Shown here: positions 12,275-23,461 of the stretch, piece after piece
How the letters are laid out: the number at the start of each line of letters is the position of its first letter
Numbering within the stretch: the stretch's first letter is position 1
Assembly (NCBI GenBank): GCA_949752795.1
Contig: OX457075.1
Coordinates: 6,190,001-6,254,000, forward strand
DNA length: 64,000 nucleotides
Reading direction: 5' to 3'
From: Hyperoodon ampullatus
Lineage: Eukaryota > Chordata > Mammalia > Artiodactyla > Ziphiidae
Made by a program: the position numbers and the translations under genes
The notes under the pieces: generated by a model
Told to the model about the DNA's origin: nothing
Seen by the model: the letters and a program-made list of their open reading frames with translations, nothing else
Databases searched by the model: none

Positions 12275-12441
12275 ATTTTTGATTCATTTAATATTACAAT
12301 AATTCTATCTTCATTAGAGCTTTGGATAGATGAAAATAAAATTCCGGTAACTGGAGATGCCAATGAATTATTACACAGATTTTTAAAATGGAAACGATCT
12401 TATCTTGTTTTGCATCCACATGATGTGGCATTTTTACTTGT
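12275..12441 (+). CDS. ADAM2: ADAM2 coding exon 2 of window (metalloprotease-like domain)
   Basis: The acceptor is TCTATTTTAG before 12,275 and the donor is GTAAGTAT at 12,442. It is 167 nt, phase 0 to phase 2, residues 25-80 of the visible protein. It carries a possible N-glycosylation site (NIT) and the ADAM-typical run [13 protein letters not shown] followed by a helix ending in HDVAFLLV. No stop or frameshift is present. Confidence 0.93.
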
Positions 12442-13471
12442 GTAAGTATATCTTGGCATTACTAACTCTTATACATTAGAAAGCATATGTAATTTGACCT
12501 GATTTCTGACAGTTGACAAGCCCTTAGGGAAAAAAATCTTGTGTCATTTTTTTTATGTACAGCATCCTGTGAATATTATTTTTCACAACACAGATTTTAT
12601 AGCAGAATTACTAATATCAATCACTCTGTTTATTGGCTTATAGCTAAAACTCACTTCAATCTTATTACCACGTTTTCTTACCTTGAGTATATAACATGCC
12701 ATTAAATGTGCCTAACTATACATAAAATATTAACAATATCTGTCTGAAAAAATATACCTGAATTCTATGAATATAGTAATATGGCCTTCTTTTAATGCTT
12801 TATTTCCATAAAATCAAAATAGTGATGAAATGGAAACACTATTGTACATTTCAATATCTCTGACAGACTGTATTCACAGTGAGCTGCACTTTTAAAAACA
12901 TAAGCCTCCCTTTCTATTTAATAATCTCTGTTTTTCTCTTATCAATATTCAGAACCTATATGTATTATATATTATCATATTATGTAAAAATCATGTATAT
13001 AATTATAAAATTATAATCTTTTAAGTTATTTTTTGTCCCACAAATATGCATGCCTTTGCATGGCTAGGGCAGGCTAATTCTATCTGATTAAGGGGAGACT
13101 TCAACACATAAGCTTACTCTGCCCATTTGTCAACTTCATTGGCTTAGCTTTCTACTTTTAAGGAATTTTATTTATTTTTATTATTTTTACATTATAGGAA
13201 TCAGTATAATTTTTTTAATTACATAAAAAAATCTTCATTATTCTCTAAAAATCCATATGATAAACACTTTCTATTATTTGTTTTTTAAATCTATTTGCAA
13301 AATAAGCAGACACGTTTAGTCCCTTTCTATGCTTTGTTATCCTAGTGTTAAAGTGGAAATATCTATGAATTTGTTATATAAGTATGCAAAACAAAAAATA
13401 TTAGGTAAAGTTAATATTAATTGTTCTTAATTTTACAAAATTTTATGATTTGCTTCTTTTTTACACTTAAG
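12442..13471 (+). other. ADAM2 intron, no recognised element
   Basis: It is 1,030 bp and strongly AT-rich. I see no SINE, LINE motif order or long frame. Confidence 0.7.
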
Positions 13472-13553
13472 TTACAGAGAAAAATCAAATTATGTTGGTG
13501 CAACCTTTCAAGGAAGGCTGTGTGATAAATACTATGGAGGAGGTGTTGCTCTG
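13472..13553 (+). CDS. ADAM2: ADAM2 coding exon 3 of window (metalloprotease-like domain)
   Basis: The acceptor is TTACACTTAAG before 13,472; the AAG trinucleotide is less common than CAG. The donor is GTATGG at 13,554. It is 82 nt, phase 2 to 0, and encodes [14 protein letters not shown], a cysteine (LCD), then YYGGGVAL. The VGATF...C motif is the conserved strand ahead of the active-site helix in ADAMs. Confidence 0.92.
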
Positions 13554-16429
13554 GTATGGTATGGTTTAAGTGACTTGGCTAAGATGTATAAGTATGATGC
13601 TATTTAGAGTAATATACAATTAACTATTTCTGTATTTTATTATGGCTAAGTATATTAAAATTTGCATAATGATTCTAGGGATCTTTGTTCCTGCTGCTGA
13701 CAGAAATGTGTGAACTATAAGAAGTTTAACTTAACACATATAACACATATAACACATTTAATTTAATACATATAAAATTTTTACAATTTTCCTCTTGTGA
13801 GTTCAAATTATCCTCTTTTAGAAAGTTAAGGTAGTGATCTATTTTATAGTCTTATAAGATGCTCATAAATTTTTAATATACTCAATATTTAATAACTAAT
13901 TTTAATTTCAAGCTTAGATTTTGACCATTTTCTTCATTATGTAGCTGATTCAATTATGAAGCAACTTAAAATAAAACTTTTGAAACTATTTATCAATTGC
14001 CACAAAATGCTTCCTGGGACATAGGTGAAGAATAACAGAATCAAATGCACTAATTGGCATTTCTATCTTAGTAGAAAATCTTGGTGTGCTTAAAATTGGT
14101 ATGTTTTTGCTCCTATTTCATAATGCTTTGGTTATTCTGAAGTGTAAAACTTGCCTTTTTAAATTTTTTGTGTGTTTGTACAAAATAATCTGGAGATTGA
14201 GGAAGGCTATGCATAATACTCTTGTTTAAGTGCACAAGTGAAGATATAAGAAGATGAGTCAATGAAATGGAGACAAATTTCATCTTTAAAATTCATAATT
14301 CATGAAAATATGGCTTATCTTTTATGGGCAAATCATTACCTAGTCTCAAAAGCTAGAATTTGGCTGATTTACCTAGTCATATGCAACACTAAGAAATCTT
14401 AAGACATTCACATGGAGCAGGCTACCAAGTGGAAGGAAATCTCCTTGTTTACTGAAAAAGAGGGCAGTGGTCTCTGTACTGAAAGGAGCAATCAGAGAAG
14501 AACTCTTCTCGTATTCTTCTCTTATTCTCCACACTTCACTGGGGTAATCATTGCCGAACCTTTCGCCGGAAAAATGAGCAGTAGCTGATGTTCACAGGAA
14601 TGTGATGTTGGAAAAAACAGGTGAAGCTCTGTCCTCTGATATTTAAACATCCACCACCCTCCCTACCTAATCACCCAGAGCTGTGGAATAAAATCTAGGA
14701 AACACATTCTTCTGAAGCTGCTTCTCCGTAAAGTTTATGGGTGAAACCACAACCCAAGTAGTTTTGGGGTGAGTAGAAGCAAGTAAATATAATCCACAGG
14801 AGATTTTTGATGTCTGCAGCTGTTTGCCCTTGGGTCATCCACTTATCTGTCCTGACGCAAGTTCACTCACAAGGACAGACACAAATTAGTTCTTGGCATC
14901 ACGAGTTTTATACATTACATACTACCAGACACATTATCTGTTGGCCTCAGTTCATGGACTATACAGATCATGGGTATTAAACTTCCTCAGAAAAAAGCAT
15001 ACTACACAACATTGACCACTTGAAGCAGAACTATTAGTTGTAGGCCAGGAATTTCAAACAAAACAAAGTGCACAATATCACAGAAAAGGACTAGTTAGAA
15101 ACATTAGATATGAACAATATAATAATTATAATAAATTGCATGAGGGATACAATTGATACATATGGAGATAAATTATCGAATTAGGACCTCTCTCAGAAGA
15201 CATCAGAAAAGTTAAAGGAAAGATAAAATTAAAAGACATGGAAGATTAAAGTCAAAAGAACAGTTCTAAAGAAAAAATTGAGATAATTTCACAGAATGAC
15301 AGTCATAGAACACTGTCTCCAGCCACTACCAGATCAACAAGGTGCCTACACCAGGAAATCCCTCCTGGAGTTGCCCCATGATCCCTGGCAAGAGGGGAGG
15401 AAAGTGGGTTGTCTGGTGAAAAGGACACATGGAAAGCCAAAAAAGAAGAGATAAAAATGCATACCAACAATAAAATGAAACTATCAAAGGAAAATTGTTA
15501 TGTTCCTAAAAAGAAATAAATCATATAACAATGAAGACGTTCAACAGTCAGAAAAGCCACACTGGATGCAAAAAGACTTTATGCTTAAAATATTGAGCTA
15601 AAAGTACTTTGAAGGCATGATTCATATCTAAAAAAAATTCATTCAAACAGAAGGGACAATAAAAATACTCTCCGGCACATAAGTCCTCAAAAGATTTGCC
15701 AAACAAAAGACTAACGTTCAAAACATATTTGTAGAAATTACTTATATTTATGAAAAGCCACAAGGATTATGAAAACTAAAGAGAATAAATGTTGCTGAAT
15801 TTTATCATTACCTTAAAATGAAAATACCTGGGTTGGGGTGCGTGGCAAAGATAGGTATGTCAATACTAAACCAGAACTCATATTCTATGATAGTGTAGAG
15901 ATGGTTAAGGGAGAGATAAAAATGACATGAAAACATATTATAGAACTTGTCTTCTTAAGAAAACAGTAAGAATATTGGTATGTTTTAGAAAGAAGTAAGG
16001 GTATATGAAATGAATGTTGGCCTTAAGAACAAATAAGAAGAAAACTACACCATATAATAGTCTAATGGAAGAAAGGTAAGGACAGCCAAGGAAGAAGAAA
16101 CTTAAAAACAATAATGTAAAATAAAATGAATAGAAAATAATCAAAGGAAATGTTTTAAACATACCCTAATATAATGACAATCATGTAAATGTAAATGAAT
16201 TAAACTCACCAAGTAAGAGATAGAGTCTCTGATGGATTTTTTTTAAAAATTTAAGTTCAAACATTAGTTCTTTACAAAAAATACATTAATAGGGCAAAGT
16301 GAAGGTGAATATAAAATAATAAAATATACTTTGGTTAAATAAGAAGCAAGTAAACATGAGAAAACGGAATTTAGAGTAAAATACACTATAGATAGCAAAA
16401 AGGTGTAAACTGTAGATTTATATGTAGAA
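13554..16429 (+). other. ADAM2 intron, first part, no clear element
   Basis: This is AT-rich sequence. Around 14,400-15,450 there is a slightly less AT-rich stretch with no recognisable repeat. Short minus-strand frames at 15,548-16,162 are low-complexity and lack any homolog that I recognise. Confidence 0.55.
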
Positions 16430-17090
16430 GTTTTGCAAATATTTTGTTTGATTTATTCCTAGGCATACCAGTAAATACTATACTGTTTGATGATATTAGT
16501 AAATACTACATTTTAAGTATAATTTATGAGTTTCTGTTATGTTGAAAAACGAATGTTATACACTGACTTGTGTACAATAATATTTCTATATTTACTTCTA
16601 GTAGTTTTAGATTTAAATTTTTCTGTGTCCAACTTTGTCATATGTGAATAAAAACAGTTTTATTCTTTTTTTCCAATATGTGTATCTTTTATTTTTTTTT
16701 AATGTTTTTCTCCTATTGAATTGCCTAGGATCCCAGAACAATTCAAGTTGAACAATGTTTAACTGAATTCATAGTAGACATTTTTGTATCATTCCTGATC
16801 TCAAGGAAAAAACTCTCAGTATTGTACTATTAGGTATTATGTTCATTCTGGTTTCTCACAGACATTAACGTAATAAGAAAGCTCAATTCTATTTCTAATT
16901 TTCTAAACTTTAAAAAATGTATTTTATTTTTTTATCCTGTCGTTATTTTTGAAGGGAAATTAATTCCATTTAAAGTTATATGAATTTTTTCTAAATGTCC
17001 CATTTTCGTAACAGAATTTTTTACTATAGTTATTGATATGCTCATATTGATTTTGTTCTTACTTTATTGAAATGTTTTCTCTTTCGTATA
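16430..17090 (-). repeat. Old L1 ORF2 (RT region) fragment, minus strand
   Basis: The order TTTATTCCTAGGCATACC, AATATGTGTATCTTTTATTT, TGCCTAGGATCCCAGAACAATTC and TCATTCCTGATCTCAAGG corresponds to the RT block seen at 35,020-35,400 in the large L1, with many changes. Confidence 0.55.
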
Positions 17091-18317
17091 GAATTCAGTT
17101 TTCTTTTACAATATTGAAGAGATGTCAGGGCATTCCTAATCAAAATCTCAGCAGGCTTTTTGGGGTAAAATTGACAAGCTTATACTAAAATCTTATAAAT
17201 ATAAAAAAAGAAAATAGATAAAGCAGTTTGGAAATTGAGGAAAAGTTGAAGATACAAACTTTTTATAAAAGTATGGTAGTTAAGATATTGCAGTGTAGAT
17301 AAATTGATTAGGCAATATATCAGGCAGAATATTAGGCAGAATCAGGCAGAATAGTTAAGGATATTAGTATCTAGTGAATTTTGCAGAAAATAAACCTTTA
17401 AATCAGTGATCCAATTATCCAACCTAAAATATATGGAAAGATGGAAACAACATTGCCCTAAAACATGTTGAACACAGGTAATAGTGAAGGTAAAAGCAGA
17501 AATCGAAGAAAGAAAGATGATCGGTAGGACAGAGATATTCAAAAAAGATATCAGGCCTTTAAAAAATTAAGAACAAAAATATTTCTGGCAAAACTATTTT
17601 TATAAGAGTAGGAATATATTAATAAAATTACAAAAATAATGGAGAACTACTAAAGATATAAATAACATTTAAGAGATGATAGAACAATTTATAACTTAAA
17701 TAAATTTGAAAACTTAGACAAATAGTATATTGTTAATAGAAGCCCATAATTTACTAAAAGTTACACAAGAAGAACTGGAAATTCAGAATAACACCAAGCT
17801 ATTAAAAGAATTGATATATTATTTTAAAATCTCACAAGGGGAAAAACAATGCTTTTAGGAACGCATTCTACACAATTTTGAGGGAACCAATTATTTCAAT
17901 CAGAGTGTCAGAAAGGGAATGTAAAGAAATTCCATCTCAAATACAAAACCATGTCTTTGATCCTTTGATACAAGGAAAGGAGAGACCAGAACATATGCAC
18001 TAATGAGAAGATAAAGAATAAAAGAGCAGTTGCATATTGGGATTTTATACAAATAACATAACATTTTTTGGATGTTGTTATTTCCCTCTTACTGTGCTAT
18101 GAGTGATAATAAGGAACAGAAGAGATGGAGAAAAAGAAGCAATTGTAAAGATATATTGATTGAATGATTGCCAGCCCTTTCCTACAATATCCTGAAGACA
18201 AGAAAACCTGAATAACTACACTGATAATATAATATTCTCTTATTTATTATATTATTATTTATAATATCCTATTATTTAAATGTTTGAAATTTATCAGAAT
18301 CCATCATGTTCTTCCCC
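17091..18317 (+). repeat. Probable old L1 ORF2 remnants, plus strand
   Basis: The sense pieces GAGATGTCAGGGCATTCCTAATCAAAATCTCAGCAGGC and TTTAGGAACGCATTCTACACAATTTTGAGGG fit decayed plus-strand L1 ORF2. They are weak and possibly composite. Confidence 0.35.
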
Positions 18318-18445
18318 ATAGAATCAAGCATTCCTCCTCCTCTTCATCTACCTCCCCTTGCCCCCCCTCCTCCTTCTTTTTGTTCTTTTCCCTCCCTCCC
18401 TCCTCGCTCCCTCTCTCCCCCTCTCTCCTCCACCCTCTCTCTCTG
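18318..18445. repeat. Polypyrimidine (CT/CCT-rich) tract
   Basis: About 125 bases are nearly all C or T on the plus strand (CTCCTCCTCTTC..., CCCCCCTCCTCC, CCCTCCCTCCCTCC, CTCTCTCC). Such tracts can form triplex DNA. The frame crossing it is a low-complexity artefact. Confidence 0.9.
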
Positions 18446-19546
18446 AAAATGGGTGGTACATTCACCTGTGTTATTTTGATAAAGGGACCATTTATCAGTG
18501 TGTACGCAAGATGTAGGGACTTTGCATTACCTCAGGGCTAGTAATAAAGAAATGTAATTGTCACCCAGCCTTTAGGAAAGGACAATGTCAGTTTATTAGG
18601 GTTATACATGGAAGATAGAAACCTCTACTCAACGGTTCAGACAGTCATAGTACCCTGGAAGTGATGGTAATAAATACCCTGCTCTTTTTTCACCCTTTCC
18701 TCCCCATTAGACCAAATCAAGGTAAGAGCAGAGGGCAAAGGAACCCTTTGACATAATCCATTGGTGTAGTCCTTCTGAGCTGGAGAGTAGGGTGGAAAGT
18801 AATGGAAAGCTGATTGAGAGAGGCAAACAGAAGATACCAAAATATATCCCTAGGAACCTATCTTGAAGTATAGTCATCAATGTTATTAGATATATTTGAA
18901 GGGATATTGTGATTTGTGGATTTTTCTTAAAAATCGTATGTTTAGTATGGTCTAAGTGTGCTATAATAAGCATCTTACATTTGTTAAAAAGTGATAAAAG
19001 CATTTAGTTTTGAAAATAAAGTTGAGGCAACTGTGGAGAGTCAGCATTCTTATCATCAGTCATTATTACCATAATATAAATTAATTCAATGAGCTAATTT
19101 ATGTTTTTTAAATGCATGAAACAGCATATAAAATATTATCTCCTATAATTAAATTATAAATGAGCACAAACTGTTATAATTGATACTGTGTGTGTATATG
19201 TGTGTGTCTTTAAAGACTTTCTTTTATGAGTACAAACATGGTTATAGCTATTGTTATATATGATTAACAAGTTATTGGGACAAATATGTTCTTGGCCTGA
19301 TGCCACCAAACGAACCATACATTTACATTTTTGTAAAATTTCACACTTCACTTTTCATATTTTCCTTATATTGATAATGGTACCTGTAACATATTAGGCC
19401 AACATGGATGGCACTTCTGTGATTAACATATCTGATGTCTCTATTCTATTTTATCATGTGACTATTTTTAATAATTACATTATACTCCAGGTAAATAAAT
19501 TATCTCCTAAAATGTGACTGTATACATGTATGGTTTTTTTTCCCAG
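18446..19546 (+). other. ADAM2 intron, 3' part before the zinc-site exon
   Basis: About 1.1 kb, mostly unique-looking. It has a short TG-rich patch (19,189-19,206). No element I can name. Confidence 0.6.
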
Positions 19547-19683
19547 CACCCCAGAACCATAAGTCTGGAATCACTTGCAGTTATTATAGCTCAATTACTG
19601 AGCCTTAGTATGGGAATAGCTTATGATGACATCAACAAATGCCATTGCCCAGGAGCTGTCTGTGTAATGAACCCAGAAGCAAT
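19547..19683 (+). CDS. ADAM2: ADAM2 coding exon 4 of window: degenerate zinc-site exon
   Basis: The acceptor is TTTTTTTTCCCAG and the donor is GTAAGATG at 19,684. It is 137 nt, phase 0 to 2, residues 108-153. In catalytic ADAMs this exon carries HExxHxxGxxHD. Here the aligned stretch is [12 protein letters not shown]: the three zinc-binding histidines are Q123, L127 and Y133, and the general-base glutamate is L124. The following cysteine pair (CHC) and the Met-turn segment CVMNP are kept. The domain should fold but cannot be a zinc protease, which is the known state of ADAM2. Confidence 0.95.
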
Positions 19684-19782
19684 GTAAGATGTTTGCTTTT
19701 ATATGCTTTACATATATAGTTTATATGAAAATAAGTTTGGTATATTTTGTTTATGAAAGTTTATGCTATTAAAATAATTATT

Positions 19783-19980
19783 GGGCCTCCCTGGTGGCGC
19801 AGTGGTTGAGAGTCCGCCTGCCGATGCAGGGGATGCGGGTTCGTGCCCCGGTCTGGGAGGATCCCATATGCCGCGGAGCGGCTGGGCCCGTGAGCCATGG
19901 CTGCTGAGCCTGCGCGTCCGGAGCCTGTGCTCCGCAACGGGAGAGGCCACAACAGTGAGAGGCCCGCGTACCACAAAAAA
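19783..19980 (+). repeat. Young CHR-type SINE, plus strand
   Basis: The head is GGGCCTCCCTGGTGGCGCAGTGG; the body has CCGATGCAGGGGATGCGGG, CCATATGCCGCGGAGCGGCTGGGCCCG and ends GAGGCCCGCGTACCAC plus an A-tail. The tail runs straight into an (AAT)n(ATT)n tract. The tRNA-derived A/B boxes are recognisable, but it is a repeat, not a tRNA gene. Confidence 0.95.
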
Positions 19981-19981
19981 A

Positions 19982-20045
<64 letters not shown>
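19982..20045. repeat. Palindromic (AAT)12(ATT)10 microsatellite
   Basis: Twelve AAT units switch at about 20,016 to ten ATT units, giving a near-perfect inverted repeat of about 30 bp per arm at the SINE tail. Confidence 0.95.
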
Positions 20046-20049
<4 letters not shown>

Positions 20050-22566
20050 GTCGAATATAAACTGTGGCAAATGACCCCAGATCAAACTATGTATTCCAGT
20101 GCCCCTGCTGCATATCTCAATATTTCTTGTAATTTAATGTCACACTTGCTTTCTCATGTGACCTACCTCTACATTTATCACTATGTTACTTGTATGATTT
20201 TATAATCTAATGCATGATTTGATAAGCCAAATATGGGCTTGTGTTCATTATACAAGAATGATTTATTACAGGAGGCCTTTTGCAATAGTTATCATGCCTC
20301 AAAGGCCTACTGAAGTTTTTGCTATTATCCTCAGTATTTAGAATATGCTATGAGATTTTACAGAATTAGAACCAAATAGTCAGGAGATTTATAGAAACCA
20401 TTATCCAGTCAGTGACTGGACTCAGTCTCTTATACTTTTTATTTATTTTATGTTTTTTTAACTGTAACCCAACAGTACGTTTTATTTAACAGTATATTTA
20501 ATTTCTTTTATACTATCTCTAATATTTTGCCTTTTTTTCACTTTCCAATTTCTCCCCAAAGCACCTTAATCAACCAAAAAACTTAACCTACAATCTTAAT
20601 GAGTGTTGAAATTTTTTTCATTAATTTTTAACATAACTTTGATTCTTGTGTAGATATGAAAAAAATAGAAATTCCACTTAAAAATATAAAATTATGGCCT
20701 GTATAAAATTAGTGGAATTATTAATACACATATAGAAACCATTCATCTGTGGAAATGCTTTTTTAAAAAGCTTAGTTTGACAAATTACAATCTTGCAAAA
20801 AATGCTTATTAATCATATCTTTAAATGCATTGCATCACTTGAATAGCATTGCATGACTCTAAAATTTTGGACAACACAGACATTTTATTCATCATTGAAT
20901 GGCAAAAAAATGATGTGAAAATCTACTATTTAAAGGAAAATCTGAATAAAGAGGGCATATTTGAAAAGGATTCATTGCTTTCTTTAAACTGGTGGGAAAC
21001 ATCTTCTAGAATAATTCATCTTTAATGCCTTTTGACACTATCACATTCAGTGATTTTGCACAGGACAGAGTCCTAATAGGACATATGCCTTTCTGAGGCA
21101 GGTGTCCTCAATCTAACCTTAAAATTTGGCTTATTAAATAGCAGTACTTAAGGAGTTTAACATGTTATTTTGTTTCTGTAATCCATAGAAAATACATGGC
21201 CCACACTGATTTTTTTTACAAAAGACTGTCATTTTTCTGAGGGCTCACAATCAGTAGTCCATGGTTTATTCAGTCTATGTATCCAGCAAATCAGACATGC
21301 TACCTGATATGTTTCCGAATTTCAACTTTCTTTGACATTTTAATATTTTAATTAGGAACTTTGTTTCTTTAGATAAAGAAGTTGTCATTATGAAACTGTG
21401 CTTTTTTGGCTCATTCGAAGGTAGCAATATATCTGAGCTTTGGAAACAATGACTAAGGAAAACAATGTTTAATAAAATACATTGAGATAGAACAGAGTAT
21501 AGCTTTTTTTTTTTAATTTTAAGTAAAATGAAAGTAAAAGAGAATGGTAGTTTTCAAATACATCCACAAATTGTTGCTACTTCTCCCTTCAAGAGGTAGA
21601 GTTTAATTTCCCTCCTATTGAGTATGGGTTGGATTTGGTGACTTGATTTCATCAAATAGACCATGGTAGAATTGATGGTGTGTGACTTTCAAGATTAGAT
21701 AATTAAAGAGTTTGCAAATTTCTCTGTACTCTCTCTTTGATCAGGTGCCCAGGTTAAAGCTAGGTGCCATATCGTGAGGACAATTGAGTAACTTTATATA
21801 GAGGTCCGTATGGCCAGAAACTGGGGCCTCTTGCCAATAGAATAAAAGGGCAGATAAAAGCACAGCTGTAAACATTACTTCATATGACTTAAATTTATGG
21901 TTTCATTTAAGGCCAGTGGTCTGCTCCTAGCTTTACAAAAGCTAAATGTAAGTATTATACAAGGAAGTCATGTATCAGAGGCCCTATTATAAAGGAAAAA
22001 TGGAAGAATAGAGAATAGAGAACATCCAGCAAATATGTGCAAGGATTCAAGCTGCAAATAAATTATCCAATTGGATATAATTATGATTGATAATCTCTTC
22101 CTAATGACAACATTAATTTCATTATCAGAAAGTGTACCCCTCTATAAACAAGTTCACACAGAGTAAACATATTGCATTGCCTAGTTCTCAATAATATTAA
22201 AGTTCTATCAATTTGTCTCCTTTTGTTTTCTGGTATTTAGATGAAATCATCTGAATTGTTGGCAATGTAATAATAAATCTATTATTTATGGTTAATACAA
22301 TTAAAGAGTATATTCAAACTGGATGCAACCACAAAAAACACCAAAATTGGTAGTTTGTCCAAAAATCTCTAATGTTTTTCATTGTCCTCATGCGAAAAAC
22401 ATTTTCCTGTAATAATCCACCTGACTAGAATTTGAGTCTATTGCCTTAAAATTTAGTAATTTTATATTAGCTATATTTATCATTAGATTATAGACTTTTC
22501 TTCTGAGGCTAGTCAATTTACGGAAGCGACAGTTACATAAAAATCTGATGTTTGATGTATTTTTAG
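20046..22566 (+). other. ADAM2 intron, mostly unassigned
   Basis: About 2.5 kb. At 21,550-21,850 the order CTTCTCCCTTCAAGAGGTAGAG, GTTGGATTTGGTGACTTG, CATGGTAGAATTGATGGTGTGTGACTT resembles a common old mammalian repeat (LTR-class) that I cannot name safely. The rest holds nothing recognisable. Confidence 0.5.
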
Positions 22567-22747
22567 TCATTCCAGTGGTGTGAAGATCTTTAGTAACTGC
22601 AGTATGGAAGATTTTGCGCATTTTATTTCAAACTCAAAGTCCCAGTGTCTTCAAAACCAGCCACGTTTAGATGCAACATACAAAGTGGCAGTTTGCGGTA
22701 ACGGAAAAGTCGAAGAAGGAGAACAATGTGACTGTGGGAATCAGGAG
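22567..22747 (+). CDS. ADAM2: ADAM2 coding exon 5 of window: end of metalloprotease-like and start of disintegrin domain
   Basis: The acceptor is GTATTTTTAG. It is 181 nt, phase 2 to 0, residues 153-213. It encodes the [11 protein letters not shown] segment (possible N-glycan NCS), a linker to PRLD, then [16 protein letters not shown], which opens the disintegrin domain with its Ca-binding and cysteine pattern. The donor that keeps the frame is GAG|GTTGGT at 22,748, with T at intron +3, unlike the GTAAG/GTATG donors elsewhere in the gene. The next possible GT (22,752, GTACTA) would break the frame with the following exon. Confidence 0.92.
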
Positions 22748-22977
22748 GTTGGTACTAATTTGGAAGATTACACACCAGAATTACATGAAAAATTATTAGT
22801 TAATTTTTATACTGTCACACTGCCATTTTACCTAATTTATCAAACTTCCTTTTCAACAAAGATCTTAAGGATGTATATTGGGATTATATTAATGAGTACA
22901 CTTAAACATTGGTATATGAATTCAGCAGTTTGTAGATTATTGATACTGGTGATTTTCAAGGTCTTAACCCTATAGCT

Positions 22978-23183
22978 CAGCAGTCCCCAACATTTTTGGC
23001 ACCAGGGATGGTTTCATGGAAGACAATTTTTCCACGGACAGGGTCGGGGGTTGGTTCAGGTGGTCATGCTAGTGATGGGGAGTGCTGGGGAGCGGCAGAT
23101 GAAGCTTTGCTCACTCACCCACTGCTCACCTCTCGTTGTGTGGCCCGGTTCCTAACAGGCCACCGACTGGTACCGGTCCCCTG
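22978..23183 (+). mobile_element. Non-autonomous hAT DNA transposon (Charlie type) with 8-bp target duplication
   Basis: It begins CAGCAGTCCCCAACATTTTTGGCACCAGGG and ends GTACCGGTCCCCTG, so the termini are CAG...CTG. Flanking copies CTATAGCT (22,970-22,977) and CTATAGGT (23,184-23,191) match at 7 of 8 bases, as expected for a hAT 8-bp duplication. It is 206 bp, without transposase, and sits 230 bp after the ADAM2 exon-5 donor. Confidence 0.85.
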
Positions 23184-23245
23184 CTATAGGTGAGTTGACC
23201 TAGGTTTATACTTCCCTGCTTGAGCATACACTTCCTTAGTATGTC

Positions 23246-23449
23246 TTTTTTTTTTTTGCGGTACGCGGGCCTCTCACTGTTGTGGCCTCTCCCGTTGCGG
23301 AGCACAGGCTCCGGACGCACAGGCTCAGTGGCCATGGCTCACAGGCCTAGCCACTCCGCAGCATGTGGGATCTTCCCGGAACGGGGCACGAACCCGTGTC
23401 CCCTGCACTGGCAGGCAGGCTCTCAACCACTGTGCCACCAGGGAAGCCC
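23246..23449 (-). repeat. CHR-type SINE, minus strand
   Basis: Poly-T and TTGCGGTACGCGGGCCTCTCACTG through CACCAGGGAAGCCC. The target-site duplication AGTATGTCTT lies at 23,239 and 23,450. The right copy runs directly into the poly-T of the L1 that starts at about 23,462, so the SINE inserted at or beside the L1 tail. Confidence 0.93.
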
Positions 23450-23461
23450 AGTATGTCTTTT

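Noticed and set aside
19783..19860. tRNA-like A and B boxes suggesting a tRNA gene
   Set aside because: They belong to the tRNA-derived head of the CHR SINE; no complete cloverleaf and the copy is interspersed many times.
19708..20047. Open frames of 70-90 codons over the SINE copies here and at 23,220, 24,640, 25,935-26,776, 44,770-45,131 and 63,379-63,905
   Set aside because: All coincide with the GC-rich CHR SINE body and give the same few peptides in all copies. They are repeat-derived, not genes.
22752..22757. Alternative donor GTACTA for exon 5
   Set aside because: Using it would add 4 nt and shift the frame of the following disintegrin exon.
22580..22975. A 131-codon frame as a separate short protein
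   Set aside because: It is ADAM2 exon 5 reading through its donor into the intron.
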